Origin: CAZTHM01 sp041946825
GTDB lineage: Bacteria; Acidobacteriota; Terriglobia; UBA7540
Length of the DNA stretch: 64,000 bases
NCBI GenBank assembly: GCA_041946825.1
Contig: JBHGBD010000026.1
Location: forward strand, 1-64,000
Direction of reading: 5' to 3'
The notes under the pieces are model-generated. The model ran no database searches. It saw nothing but the letters and a program-made list of their open reading frames with translations, and had not been told where the DNA came from. Shown here piece by piece: positions 1 through 7,805 of this stretch (within the stretch, counting starts at the first letter, position 1; every line of letters begins with the position of its first letter). Both the position numbers and the translations under genes were made by a program.

Positions 1-1287
1 ACCGAGGCGCTGATCACCAATCTCGGCAAGATTCGCGCCCTGCGCGTCATCTCGCGCACCACCGCGATGCACTTCAAAGGAACCAACAAGACCCTGCCCG
101 AAATCGCCCGCGAGCTGAACGTGGACGCGGTCGTCGAGGGTTCGGTTCTCCGTTCCGGCAATCGCGTGCGTGTGACGGCGAATCTCCTCCACGCTCCGAC
201 CGACCGCCACCTCTGGGCCAACACCTACGAAAGCGATATGCAGGACGTGCTCGTCCTGCAGGGCGAAGTCGCCCGCGCCATCGCTGAAGAGGTCAGAATC
301 AAACTCACGCCGGACGAGCAGGTTCGTCTGACTGCGACGCGGCCGGTCAAACCCGAAGCCTACGAAGCCTATTTGAAGGGGTGTTTGTATGCGTCTCGAT
401 TGACGGCTAGCGAGGATGGGCGTTGGAGGGCCGTAGACCAGTTTCAACAGGCCATCAAGCTCGATCCGACGTTCGCTCCGGCTCATGCGGGGCTGGCCAG
501 TGTTTACGCCAACCTCGGTCACACATCGTCCCTCGCCCCGATGGATGCGTACCCCCAGGCCCGTGTGGCGGCCCTGAAGGCATTAGAACTTGACAACACC
601 TTGCCCGAGGCGCACGTCGCGTTGAGTTGGATCGAGTTGGATTTTGAGTGGGATTGGGCAGGTGCGGAAAGAGAGGCCAAGTTTGCGCTAGCTCTTAACC
701 CGCGCAGCGTCAAAGCAATCAACAGCTACTCGCGGTACCTGACGTTCATGGGCAGGGTGGACGAAGCCATCTCAATGGCAAGACAGGCAGACCAGCAGGA
801 CCCATTTGCCCCGTCCAACTTGGCGTGGGTCTACTTCAATTCTACGCGCTATGACGAAGCGATTTCCTTCCTCCGAGACTTCGTGGCACGGGATCCGACG
901 AGCTGGTACGGCCACTACTTTCTTGCCGGCGTGTACGCCGTCAAGGGATCCTGCGCGGAGGCGCTCAACGAGGCCGAAAAAGGCCAGTGCGGGACCGCCT
1001 GCAAGGACGTCTATGCCCTCTGCGGTCAGCGCCGAACGGCTTTACGGTACATCCGCGAAGAGGAAGCTCTTTCGAAGCGTACGTACCTGGATTTGACTTT
1101 GAACGGCTTCACTTACGCGCTTCTCGGCGACACGGACAAGGCTATCGAGTGCTTTGAAAAAGGCTACACCAACCACGCCGTGTTCATGGTCTATCTCAAA
1201 ATGCTAGCGCAGTACCCCCAATTTTCGGCACTCCGCTCCGACCCGCGATTTCAGGACCTCCTGCGCCGGATGAATTTTCCACCGTAG
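1..1287 (+). CDS. TolB-N/TPR regulatory protein, C-terminal part (5' end outside window)
   Basis: The frame is open from the first base, so the gene begins upstream; 428 codons are visible. The first ~100 residues form the TolB-N/FlgO-like segment (motifs LRVISRTTAM, ELNVDAVVEGSV, TDRHLWANTY) that in many acidobacterial proteins sits between an N-terminal winged-helix or Ser/Thr kinase module and a C-terminal TPR solenoid. The rest is TPR-like, with repeated 34-residue helical hairpins (e.g. AIKLDPTFAPAHAGLASVYA, ALELDNTLPEAHVALSWIEL). The likely role is cytoplasmic signalling or transcription regulation with the TPRs as a protein-binding scaffold. The decisive N-terminal domain is not in the window, so kinase versus CadC-like regulator cannot be settled. 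Stop TAG at 1285-1287 abuts a palindromic repeat. Confidence 0.85.
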   Translation, partial: TEALITNLGKIRALRVISRTTAMHFKGTNKTLPEIARELNVDAVVEGSVLRSGNRVRVTANLLHAPTDRHLWANTYESDMQDVLVLQGEVARAIAEEVRIKLTPDEQVRLTATRPVKPEAYEAYLKGCLYASRLTASEDGRWRAVDQFQQAIKLDPTFAPAHAGLASVYANLGHTSSLAPMDAYPQARVAALKALELDNTLPEAHVALSWIELDFEWDWAGAEREAKFALALNPRSVKAINSYSRYLTFMGRVDEAISMARQADQQDPFAPSNLAWVYFNSTRYDEAISFLRDFVARDPTSWYGHYFLAGVYAVKGSCAEALNEAEKGQCGTACKDVYALCGQRRTALRYIREEEALSKRTYLDLTLNGFTYALLGDTDKAIECFEKGYTNHAVFMVYLKMLAQYPQFSALRSDPRFQDLLRRMNFPP

Positions 1288-1336
1288 CGCCCGCCTTCGG
1301 GCGAGCATCCCTGCCGGCCTAAAGGCCGGCGCTACG
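1282..1336. repeat. GTAGCGCC-type palindromic intergenic repeat
   Basis: Two adjacent inverted repeats follow the TPR gene: GTAGCGCCCGCC / GGGCG and then GCCGGCCT-AA-AGGCCGGC closing with GCTACG. Near-identical arrangements (GTAGCGGCGG...CCGCCGCTAC) recur near 4893, 6150, 28229 and 48948. The element may act as a transcript-end hairpin but lacks a T run. Confidence 0.7.
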
Positions 1337-1470
1337 TTCCCAGTGGATCGTGGACGGCATACGGTAAACGGGGAGGCGCCCCGCGGCGCGGGCGGCGATT
1401 GCCTCGCCAGCCGCGAGCGCGTACACTTGTCCGGCCGCGCGGGAGAAACCGCGGGCAGGAGCGAAGACAC

Positions 1471-2307
1471 ATGTATCGAAAGCATGCAATGGCAGTGGCG
1501 GGGACTCGTCTTGTAGTGCTGATGGGCGTGGGGCTGCTATTCCATGGGGTATCGAGCTCTGCGGCGGAGAAGAAGCCGTTCCAGTGGCCGGCGGGAAAGC
1601 GTTTGGCGATCAGCCTCTCTTTTGACGACGCGCGGCTGAGCCAGCCGGACGTCGGCCTGCCGTTGCTCGAACGGCTGGGAGTGAAGGCAACGTTCTTTGT
1701 CGAGCCGCGCAACGTCGAGCCGCGCCTGGAGGGCTGGAAGAAAATCGTCGCTGCCGGGCACGAGATCGGCAATCACTCGCAATCGCATCCCTGCACGGGG
1801 AATTACGCATTCTCGCTCTCGAACGCGCTGGAAGATTACTCGCTGGAGCGCATGGCCAAAGACCTGGACGGCGGCGCCGCTGACATCGAGCGCCTGCTGG
1901 GCGTGAAACCAAGGACTTTCGGCTACCCGTGCGGGCTCAAATTCGTCGGGCGGGGGCGCGACGTGCGAAGTTACGTCCCCCTGATCGCCGAGCGCTATCT
2001 CGTGGGGCGCGGGTACATGGACGAGGCGGCGAATGACCCGGCGTTTTGCGACCTGGCACAGGCCATGGGCACACCCTTTGACGATACGGATTTCGCCGGG
2101 ATGAAGAAGCAGATTGACCAGGCCGCCAAGGACGGGCGATGGATCATCTTCGTCGGGCACGAAATCGGCAAGAAAGGTTTCCAGGTCACCGACACCGCGG
2201 CGCTTGAAGAATTGTGCAAATACGCCCAGGACCCCGCCAACGGTATCTGGATCGATACGGTCGAGAACATCGGAGAATACGTACAGAAGCAGCGGGAAGG
2301 AAAGTAG
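1471..2307 (+). CDS. Polysaccharide deacetylase family protein (NodB-like, exported)
   Basis: A 278-residue carbohydrate-esterase-4-type protein. Residues ~1-32 look like a signal peptide (MYRKHAMAVAGTRLVVLMGV... ending SSSAAEKK). The NodB fold begins around residue 45: SLSFDDARLS carries the metal and catalytic aspartates, and NHSQSHPC supplies the two metal-binding histidines (H-x3-H). Family members remove N- or O-acetyl groups from cell-wall or extracellular polysaccharides using a divalent metal. I chose ATG 1471 because it follows a purine-rich GGCAGGAGCGAAG and starts exactly at the signal peptide; the frame is open upstream to 1399 but that stretch lies in GC-rich intergenic sequence. 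The substrate is not deducible. Confidence 0.88.
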   Translation: MYRKHAMAVAGTRLVVLMGVGLLFHGVSSSAAEKKPFQWPAGKRLAISLSFDDARLSQPDVGLPLLERLGVKATFFVEPRNVEPRLEGWKKIVAAGHEIGNHSQSHPCTGNYAFSLSNALEDYSLERMAKDLDGGAADIERLLGVKPRTFGYPCGLKFVGRGRDVRSYVPLIAERYLVGRGYMDEAANDPAFCDLAQAMGTPFDDTDFAGMKKQIDQAAKDGRWIIFVGHEIGKKGFQVTDTAALEELCKYAQDPANGIWIDTVENIGEYVQKQREGK

Positions 2308-2341
2308 GTTTCAGGTTCCGGGTGTCGGGTGTCAGGATGCC
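2307..2341. repeat. Heptamer tandem repeat (5 units)
   Basis: Five successive 7-bp words directly after the deacetylase stop: GGTTTCA, GGTTCCG, GGTGTCG, GGTGTCA, GGATGCC. The unit length is constant while the base sequence drifts. The array overlaps the 3' end of the convergent creatininase gene. Same class as the arrays at 7684, 7833, 10144, 32953, 54742, 57842 and 59218. Confidence 0.75.
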
Positions 2342-3207
2342 TCGATCATCCGGCGCATTCGCTGAGCAACCCAATCCACCGCAATGCGAATCAGCGCCTC
2401 GCCTTTATCGGCGCGGGCCTTGAGCGATTCGGCGTAATACCGCCGGTCCTCGGCCGCGTCCTTCGGGTCTTTCAGGTTCAGCCTAACCTTTTCGTAATCC
2501 ACGGCGTCGCGGTGGATGCGTTCGGGGAAAGCCGCCAGCGCGAATGAAGTCTCGAACTCCGCCGAGTGGCCGGGAATATTCTCGGCTCCGCTTTCCATCA
2601 GCCTTTTGCCCTCCTCGCGGTTCGCGCCGTCGGCAAAGGCGTCCCAGTAAGAACAAGCTTCGATATTCGCGCCGAGCTTTTGGCGGAATTCTTCCATGTG
2701 CTCCTTGAGCGGCTGGTCGTTTCCGCCGTGGCCATTGACGATGAAAATCGTCCTGAGGCCGTGGTGGCGCAGGCTGTCGCAGAGGTCGTAAACCATGGCG
2801 AGGAAAGTTTCGGGGCGAAGCGTGAGCGTTCCCGGGCGCTCCATCCAGTAGGGCGAGATGCCCACCGGCACCGGGGTCGCTACGATCACCTGTGGCCAAA
2901 GCGCCAGCGCCGCCTGCTGCGCCACGAGTACCGCACTGGCGGTATCCTGAATCATCGCCAGGTGCTCGTTGTGCTGCTCGGTGCTGCCGGTGGGGAGGAT
3001 GGCGGCCTTCAGGCGGCCGGCCTCGAGCGCCTGGCGAATTTCCCGGCGGGTGCTCTCCCAGAGCAGGACTTTCCGCGGATCAATGTAGCCCCCGCTAACC
3101 CGCGCGAGGCTCGAAGCAGATGGGATTACGGCTTTTGCGAGTCTCGGGCTAGCCGCGACGCCGGTCAGAGCGGCCAGAAAGGAGCGGCGGGGGTTGGATG
3201 GTTGCAT
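2332..3207 (-). CDS. Creatininase family amidohydrolase, probably Tat-exported
   Basis: A 291-residue member of the creatininase superfamily (creatininase, MftE, FAPy/formamide amidohydrolases): binuclear-metal enzymes that hydrolyse cyclic or linear amides. Metal-site motifs are present in order: GSTEQHNEHL (Glu, His), an Asp in IQDTASAVL, NGHGGN (His) and PGHSAEFETS (Glu). The N-terminus MQPSNPRRSFLAALTGVAA is a twin-arginine-like signal, so an extracytoplasmic location is likely. ATG 3207 is preferred over an in-frame start at 3348 because AAGGAGG precedes it at good spacing and the extension would cross the divergent promoter at 3272-3300. The exact substrate cannot be read from sequence. 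Confidence 0.88.
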   Translation of the reverse strand: MQPSNPRRSFLAALTGVAASPRLAKAVIPSASSLARVSGGYIDPRKVLLWESTRREIRQALEAGRLKAAILPTGSTEQHNEHLAMIQDTASAVLVAQQAALALWPQVIVATPVPVGISPYWMERPGTLTLRPETFLAMVYDLCDSLRHHGLRTIFIVNGHGGNDQPLKEHMEEFRQKLGANIEACSYWDAFADGANREEGKRLMESGAENIPGHSAEFETSFALAAFPERIHRDAVDYEKVRLNLKDPKDAAEDRRYYAESLKARADKGEALIRIAVDWVAQRMRRMIEAS

Positions 3208-3271
3208 CGCAGAACCTCCTTGGGGAGTTTTCGGCCCCCGACCGTGGAGGCCGGCAACCTGCATATTTTGC

Positions 3272-3300
3272 TTGACAAACCAGGCGGATGCTACTACATA
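3272..3300 (+). promoter_or_regulatory. Sigma-70-type promoter for the lysine-rich micro-ORF
   Basis: A perfect -35 TTGACA (3272-3277), 17-nt spacer and -10-like TACATA (3295-3300). It points towards the tiny ORF at 3381, giving a predicted leader of roughly 75 nt. Confidence 0.55.
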
Positions 3301-3380
3301 TTGTGTCACGGACGCGCCCGGCTTCAATATCTTGGCCATCGCGCGCATCTAAAATTTCCCAAGAGGAGGGGATTAAACAG

Positions 3381-3419
3381 ATGGCAGCAAAGAAAAAGGC
3401 AAAGAAAAAGAAGAGGTAG
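3381..3419 (+). CDS. 12-residue lysine-rich micro-protein MAAKKKAKKKKR
   Basis: ATG-GCA-GCA then lysine codons, ending AGG-TAG: a 12-residue peptide with eight lysines and one arginine. It is preceded at ideal distance by a strong Shine-Dalgarno (AGGAGGGG, 3364-3371), lies downstream of a TTGACA promoter and is followed 34 nt later by a textbook intrinsic terminator (3454-3482). It therefore has a complete transcription unit of its own (~175 nt). Lysine-rich short peptides may bind nucleic acid, membranes or the ribosome; I know no assigned function and do not propose one. The alternative is that the transcript acts as a regulatory RNA and translation is incidental. Confidence 0.6.
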   Translation: MAAKKKAKKKKR

Positions 3420-3453
3420 CACTACCCCAATTCCAGGTTTCCTCCTTTCCCCA

Positions 3454-3482
3454 GGCCCGCTTCCCCGAGCGGGCCTTTTTTT
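3454..3482 (+). terminator. Rho-independent terminator
   Basis: Perfect 8-bp stem GGCCCGCT (3454-3461) / AGCGGGCC (3468-3475), 6-nt loop, followed by seven T residues (3476-3482). It ends the micro-ORF transcript. Confidence 0.88.
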
Positions 3483-3562
3483 CGGTGGTTAACAACCTAG
3501 GCAAGCTTCTGAGCTAGAGGCCAGAATACGAGGCGCGGCCGGATGCGCGGCCCCCCGCGCGC

Positions 3563-4156
3563 CTACGTGAATTTGACCTGCACGTCTTCGCGGTCGGTGG
3601 CTGAGGCTTCAAAGAGCGCGTGAGGCCGCAGGCCCATGAAGCCGGCGACGAAGTTGGCGGGGATTTGGGCGATGCGGATGTTGAACTGGTTCACGTCCTC
3701 GTTGAAGGTGGTGCGCATGCCGGCGATCTTGGTTTCGAGTTCGCTGATGCGCCCCTGGAGCTGCATGAAGTTGGTATTGGCCTTCAAGTCGGGGTAATTC
3801 TCGGCGACCGCAAAGAGCGTCTTAAGCGCGCCGCTGATCATGTTGTCGGCCTGCATCTTGTCAGCGGGCGTGGTGGCGCGCATGTAGGCGGTACGGGCGT
3901 CGGTGATGGCTTGGAGAGTCTTCTGCTCGTATTGCATGTAACCCTTGCAGGTGTCAATCAACTTGGGCAGCTCGTCATGCCGCTGCTTGAGGATGACGTC
4001 GACGTTGGCGAAAGAGCGGTCGATGTCGTTCCTGAGCGTCACCAGATTGTTGTAGATGCCGACAATGTAGAGAATGATTCCGACAACCACCAGGCCGAAC
4101 ACCACCAGCACGCCGAGCGCGATCACCCAACCGATCACCAGCATGGCAAGCGACAT
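3563..4156 (-). CDS. LemA family membrane-anchored protein (copy 1)
   Basis: 197 residues. A single N-terminal transmembrane helix (about residues 3-35, LVIGWVIALGVLVVFGLVVV...) precedes the long antiparallel alpha-helical LemA domain with its characteristic signature IYNNLVTLRNDIDRSFANVD, VILKQRHDELPKLIDTCKGY and YPDLKANTNFMQLQ. LemA proteins have N-out topology and unclear function; some are linked to membrane stress or protein quality control. ATG 4156 is preferred to 4162 because GGGAGG would be too close to the upstream ATG. It lies directly downstream of a second lemA and two GIDE-domain genes on the same strand. Confidence 0.9.
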   Translation of the reverse strand: MSLAMLVIGWVIALGVLVVFGLVVVGIILYIVGIYNNLVTLRNDIDRSFANVDVILKQRHDELPKLIDTCKGYMQYEQKTLQAITDARTAYMRATTPADKMQADNMISGALKTLFAVAENYPDLKANTNFMQLQGRISELETKIAGMRTTFNEDVNQFNIRIAQIPANFVAGFMGLRPHALFEASATDREDVQVKFT

Positions 4157-4197
4157 TGGCATTCCTCCCAGAAACCGATTTCGCGCCGGGGGCGCGT

Positions 4198-4767
4198 TCA
4201 GGCCATTTTCACTTCCACGTCGCGGCGGTCTTCCTCCGTCACCTTGAACAGGTCGCGCCGCTGCAAGCTCAGCATCCGGGCGATAAAGACGTCGGGCAAT
4301 TGCTGGATGCGGATGTTGTAAGTGTTGACGTCGTCGTTGAAGAACTCGCGGCGGTCGGCGATCCGCTCCTCCAGCTCTGAGATGCGCTTCTGAAGCTGCA
4401 TGAAATTGTTATTGGCTTTCAGGTCGGGGTAATTCTCGGAGACCGCAAAAAGGCTCTTCAGCGCCCCGGTAATGAGATTATCGGCCTGCGCCTTCTCCGT
4501 CACGGTCGAGGCTTTCATGAAGGCGGTGCGTGCTTCGGTGATCATCTGCAGGGTCTTCTGCTCGTACTGCATGTAGCCCTTGCAGGTCTCGATGAGCTTG
4601 GGCAGTTCATCGTGCCGCTGCTTGAGCAGGACATCAATGTTCGCCCACGCCTTGTCCATATCGTTCCGCAGCCGCACCAGGCTGTTGTAGATCGTGATGA
4701 GGTAGATGAACACTCCCACTACGACCAGGACCACGACCAGTCCCACCAGAATCATCACACCAACCAC
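4198..4767 (-). CDS. LemA family membrane-anchored protein (copy 2)
   Basis: 189 residues, a clear paralogue of the neighbouring LemA: same N-terminal membrane helix (MILVGLVVVLVVVGVFIYLI) and the same core (LRNDMDKAWANIDVLLKQRH, TCKGYMQYEQKTLQ, SENYPDLKANNNFMQLQ). Start is GTG at 4767, 6 nt after GGGAGG. The two genes are separated by 41 bp and are probably co-transcribed after a tandem duplication. The C-termini of both copies end with a similar Asp/Glu-rich EDR.DV.VK. segment, so the tail is conserved between copies. Confidence 0.9.
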   Translation of the reverse strand: MVGVMILVGLVVVLVVVGVFIYLITIYNSLVRLRNDMDKAWANIDVLLKQRHDELPKLIETCKGYMQYEQKTLQMITEARTAFMKASTVTEKAQADNLITGALKSLFAVSENYPDLKANNNFMQLQKRISELEERIADRREFFNDDVNTYNIRIQQLPDVFIARMLSLQRRDLFKVTEEDRRDVEVKMA

Positions 4768-4892
4768 GGGATCCCTCCCTGTTGTCTTGCCGGTTGCTGA
4801 ACCGTAGAAAGGAAAACTGTCTTATCAGTAGAGATCTGTTCCAGCCAAGCTTGCGACATCCTAGCTAAAACTTAGGCGGCTGTCCAGCGATG

Positions 4893-4957
4893 CCACACGT
4901 AGAGGCGGCTTCATGCCGCCACCTCGCCGGGGGGCGAGATAAACTCGCCGCTACTCA
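4893..4957. repeat. GTAGAGGCGGC-type palindromic repeat
   Basis: CGTAGAGGCGGCTTCATGCC GCC followed by GGCGAGATAAACTCGCC and GCTACT. It belongs to the same intergenic family as 1282, 6150, 28229 and 48948, and sits between the lemA pair and the GIDE genes. Confidence 0.7.
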
Positions 4958-6103
4958 GAACAACAATCCGAGCTTGCCGAGGATGATCGCCAGGCAGACC
5001 AGCGAGAGCGCCGCCCCGCCAAAGATCATCTTCAAGGATTTGTTGCGCACGGTGCGCTCCACTTCGCGCTCGCTGCGCGAAGAGATGAGGAAGGTGGGCT
5101 CGTTTTGGCCTTTGAGAATCATGTTCCGGTCGTGCTCGTCCCGGGGGTTGGGATTCTCGGCGCAGGTGCCCGTGATGTCGTACGCCTGGCCGGGAACGAT
5201 GCAGTATTCGGTCAGGCGGTAGCGGCCCGAGGCGGCGCTGAAGACCATCCGCACCGCCGAATCGCTGGCGTCGAGCGCTCCGGCGGCGGCGAGGAAGTGC
5301 TTCTGCTCATCGAGGGGGGCGAAGGACGCGGCGCGCTGCATTCCGGCAATGAATTCGGGGCTGCCCTGCGGATGCTCGAAGGCCCCGAGTGCGGCGAGCC
5401 GAGCCTGCTCCTTCTGCGGATCCGATTGCGGGCCCATCTCCTGGAGGTGCTGCCGCAACCGGGGAGCCATCAGTGCCGTCATGCGCTGCTGGAACTGCGC
5501 CCCGCCGGGAGTGGTGCTGAACAGGTCGAGGAGTTTCAGCCGGGTTTGCTCGTGCGCCGGATCGGAGCGCGGGCCAAGAAACTGGATTCCACGCGCGAAG
5601 ACGTTCGTCACCGCGTGCACGTTGGCCTGCGAAACGTATTGTAGGAGCTCCTTGTCGCTCGCCGCGCCGGCCAATCCGCTGCGACCCGAGCCCGGCCCCG
5701 CCTCGCACCGTGCGTTCTGCGGCAAATCAAGCTCGGCGTCTTTCGGCTCGACCAGAACTTTGCCGCTCGCGTCCTGCATGTAGAAGGGCGTGCCCTGGAT
5801 GTCTGTGCGGGAGTGGACCCAGTGGCCTCCGCTGCTCTTTTCATTGCGTTTCCAGTGCTCGATGTCCACTTTGAAGAGGCAGCAGGGGGTGTGCGTGACC
5901 GGGCTGGTGAGGAGGTCCGCCGCCTGGGCCGCCTGGCCGTGAATTTCAACCAGGCCCATCGGCATGCTGCGGATAGGGATTTCGGGAGTGTCGGCGATGA
6001 CGCGGTACTTGCGAAATTCGCGGAAGCCCTTCAAGAAGATCCAAATACCGGCGCCGAATCCGAGGGCGGAGTAGAAGTAGAGCTTCCCGTCGTCATGTGC
6101 CAT
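4955..6103 (-). CDS. GIDE-domain membrane protein (copy 1)
   Basis: 382 residues. One membrane helix near the N-terminus (FYSALGFGAGIWIFLKGF), then a GIDE-type region (EIPIRSMPMGLVEIHGQA, TSPVTHTPCCLFKVDIE, TDIQGTPFYMQDASGKVLVE), an inserted helical segment of ~110 residues with two degenerate repeats (PRSDPAHEQTRLKLLDLF / PQSDPQKEQARLAALGAF), a second beta-rich part (RYRLTEYCIVPGQAYDITGT) and a C-terminal membrane helix (GGAALSLVCLAIILGKLGLL). GIDE is the domain of mitochondrial MULAN/MAPL ligases; bacterial members lack the RING finger, as here. ATG 6103 starts at the conserved paralogue boundary (compare MSSDGDS in copy 2); the frame is open to 6280 but extends into a repeat. Confidence 0.82.
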   Translation of the reverse strand: MAHDDGKLYFYSALGFGAGIWIFLKGFREFRKYRVIADTPEIPIRSMPMGLVEIHGQAAQAADLLTSPVTHTPCCLFKVDIEHWKRNEKSSGGHWVHSRTDIQGTPFYMQDASGKVLVEPKDAELDLPQNARCEAGPGSGRSGLAGAASDKELLQYVSQANVHAVTNVFARGIQFLGPRSDPAHEQTRLKLLDLFSTTPGGAQFQQRMTALMAPRLRQHLQEMGPQSDPQKEQARLAALGAFEHPQGSPEFIAGMQRAASFAPLDEQKHFLAAAGALDASDSAVRMVFSAASGRYRLTEYCIVPGQAYDITGTCAENPNPRDEHDRNMILKGQNEPTFLISSRSEREVERTVRNKSLKMIFGGAALSLVCLAIILGKLGLLF

Positions 6104-6149
6104 GAAATGAGCCCTTGAGGAGAAAAGATCGTAGCAGAAAGCGGTGTGG

Positions 6150-6238
6150 GCTGTCCAGATGTGGCGCCGCGCTTCCGGGCGCCAGGCCAGCCACGTGCCG
6201 GGCTGAAGCCCGGGGCTACGTCGGATCACGACTCGCCC
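6150..6238. repeat. GTGGCGCC / GCCGGGCT palindromic repeat
   Basis: Two imperfect inverted repeats (TGGCGCCGCGCTTCCGGGCGCCA and GCCGGGCTGAAGCCCGGGGCTACG) between the two GIDE genes. The second arm ends in GGCTACG as in the other family members. Confidence 0.6.
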
Positions 6239-6240
6239 GC

Positions 6241-7152
6241 TCAGAACAACCCAAACTCGTTGAGCAGGATTCCCAGGCAAACCACGGAGAGCGCCGCGCC
6301 GCCAAAGATGTACTTGAAGGAAAGGCGGCGCAGATATTTCTCCACCTCTTCTTCCGTCCGCCAGGAAATGTGGAACGTCGGCTCGTTTTCGCCCTTGAGG
6401 ATGATGTTCCGGTCGTCCTCGTCGCGCGGGTGGGGGTTCTCCGCGCAGGTGCCCGAGATGTGATATTTCTGCCCCGGCACGACGCAGAATTCGGTCAGGC
6501 GGAACCTCCCGCTCCCCCCTCCCACTGAGAGCCGGCGGAAGAACGAGAAGGTCTTCACGACCGTGGTCTGCTGCGCGCGCCGATCGAGGCGCATTTGGCG
6601 GCGGAGATTTTCCATTTCCACCCGCATTTCATCCCCTGTCAGGGCCTGGGGCGGACCGCTTTCCGCCGCCGGGGCAGCGGGCGCGGGCGGGGTGGCCGAA
6701 ACGAAGTGCGGCACCGCCGTGCCCGCGGCCACGCGCTCGGTGTACGTGTCGCCGTAGCGTTCCACCTTGCACTGCTCTTTCAGGTCGAGTTCGGCGTTGA
6801 CGGGGCGTACACGCACCTTGCCGGTGGCATCCTCAAGGTAGAAATCAATCCCGTTCACATCGGTGGCGAAATGCGACCAGCTCTCGCGCCCTTTCGAATC
6901 CTTGGTGCGCTTCTGGATCACCACGCGGTACCAGAAGCATGGCGTGTGGCTGACCGGGCTCGAGACGAGTTGCTCGCCGCGCGCCGTGCCGTAAATTTCC
7001 ACCAGCCCCATTGCCATGCTGCGAATCGGGATGACGGGCGTGTCCGCCATCAGGCGGTACTTGCGGAACTCGCGGAAGCCTTTGACGAAGAGATAAATCC
7101 CCGCGCCGAATCCGATCGTCGGATAAAGTATGGAATCGCCGTCTGATGACAT
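6241..7152 (-). CDS. GIDE-domain membrane protein (copy 2)
   Basis: 303 residues, paralogous to the neighbour over both halves: N-terminal helix (YPTIGFGAGIYLFVKGF), GIDE region (TPVIPIRSMAMGLVEIYGTA, SSPVSHTPCFWYRVVIQ, GIDFYLEDATGKVRVRP), a shorter Pro/Ala-rich linker, then GRFRLTEFCVVPGQKYHISG, the strongly conserved GTCAENPHPRDEDDRNIILK and a C-terminal membrane helix. Both termini are membrane-embedded with the GIDE body between them. Copy 1 differs mainly by the inserted helical repeats. Gene order (GIDE2, GIDE1, LemA2, LemA1, all on the minus strand) suggests one operon reading away from archease. Confidence 0.84.
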   Translation of the reverse strand: MSSDGDSILYPTIGFGAGIYLFVKGFREFRKYRLMADTPVIPIRSMAMGLVEIYGTARGEQLVSSPVSHTPCFWYRVVIQKRTKDSKGRESWSHFATDVNGIDFYLEDATGKVRVRPVNAELDLKEQCKVERYGDTYTERVAAGTAVPHFVSATPPAPAAPAAESGPPQALTGDEMRVEMENLRRQMRLDRRAQQTTVVKTFSFFRRLSVGGGSGRFRLTEFCVVPGQKYHISGTCAENPHPRDEDDRNIILKGENEPTFHISWRTEEEVEKYLRRLSFKYIFGGAALSVVCLGILLNEFGLF

Positions 7153-7262
7153 GGAGCCTTCGAACCGTGGGCGCTATCCTACGATATGTCTTAACGAATG
7201 TCCATGGCGTCCGTGCTCGCCACGCTACCCAAGCGCGACGCTCTTCAGTATGATGAACGGCG

Positions 7263-7679
7263 GTGGAGCCCTTTCGCATTCTCGAGCACACCGCCGACAT
7301 CGGTTTCGAGGCGTTCGGCGCAACACAGGAGGAAGTCTTCGCCAACGCCGCGCGGGCGCTTTTCCACATCATCGTCGAGCTCGGCTCGGTCGCCCCGCGC
7401 GAAACGGTCAGCCTGCGTGTTGAAGGCGCCGACCCGCCCAGCCTGCTCGTCAATTGGCTGAGCGAGTTGCTTTACCTTCAGGACACCGAGGGCTGGCTGT
7501 TCAGCGAATTTGCGATAAACTCTCTCTCGGAAAAATCAATCACGGCTGCCGTGCGCGGCGAGAAGGCAAGCCCGGGACGTCACCAGTTGAAGCTGCTCGT
7601 CAAGGCGATCACGTATCACCAACTCGTGCTCGAACCCATCGCCAACGGCTGGCGCGCGCAGGTCTATGTGGATATTTAA
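7263..7679 (+). CDS. Archease
   Basis: 138 residues with the diagnostic N-terminus FRILEHTADIGFEAFG and the WLSELLYLQDTEGWLF segment holding conserved acidic metal ligands; it ends in Asp-Ile as in many archeases. Archease activates the RNA-splicing ligase RtcB by promoting its guanylylation and turnover. Start is GTG 7263; the nearest ATGs upstream are out of frame. No rtcB lies in the window, so the partner must be elsewhere. The gene is divergent from GIDE copy 2 and is followed by a long heptamer array. Confidence 0.9.
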   Translation: MEPFRILEHTADIGFEAFGATQEEVFANAARALFHIIVELGSVAPRETVSLRVEGADPPSLLVNWLSELLYLQDTEGWLFSEFAINSLSEKSITAAVRGEKASPGRHQLKLLVKAITYHQLVLEPIANGWRAQVYVDI

Positions 7680-7683
7680 GAGC

Positions 7684-7805
7684 AGTCGAAAGTCAAAAGT
7701 TGAAGAGTCGAAGGTCGAATGAGTTGAAAGTCGAAAAGTCGAAGGTCGAATGAGTTGAAAGTCGAAGAGTTGAAGGTCGAAGAGTTGAAAGTCAAAGAGT
7801 CAAAG
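7684..7805. repeat. Heptamer tandem repeat, GTCGAAA/GTTGAAA type
   Basis: About 17 words of 7 bp, with occasional extra GA dinucleotides: GTCGAAA, GTCAAAA, GTTGAAG, GTCGAAG, GTCGAAT, repeated. It begins 4 bp after the archease stop. The last third runs in frame into the following metallo-beta-lactamase-fold gene (translated as KVEEL repeats). Confidence 0.9.

Noticed and set aside
2566..3492. 308-residue plus-strand ORF opposite the creatininase gene
   Set aside because: A mirror frame of a well-supported gene with no domain of its own.
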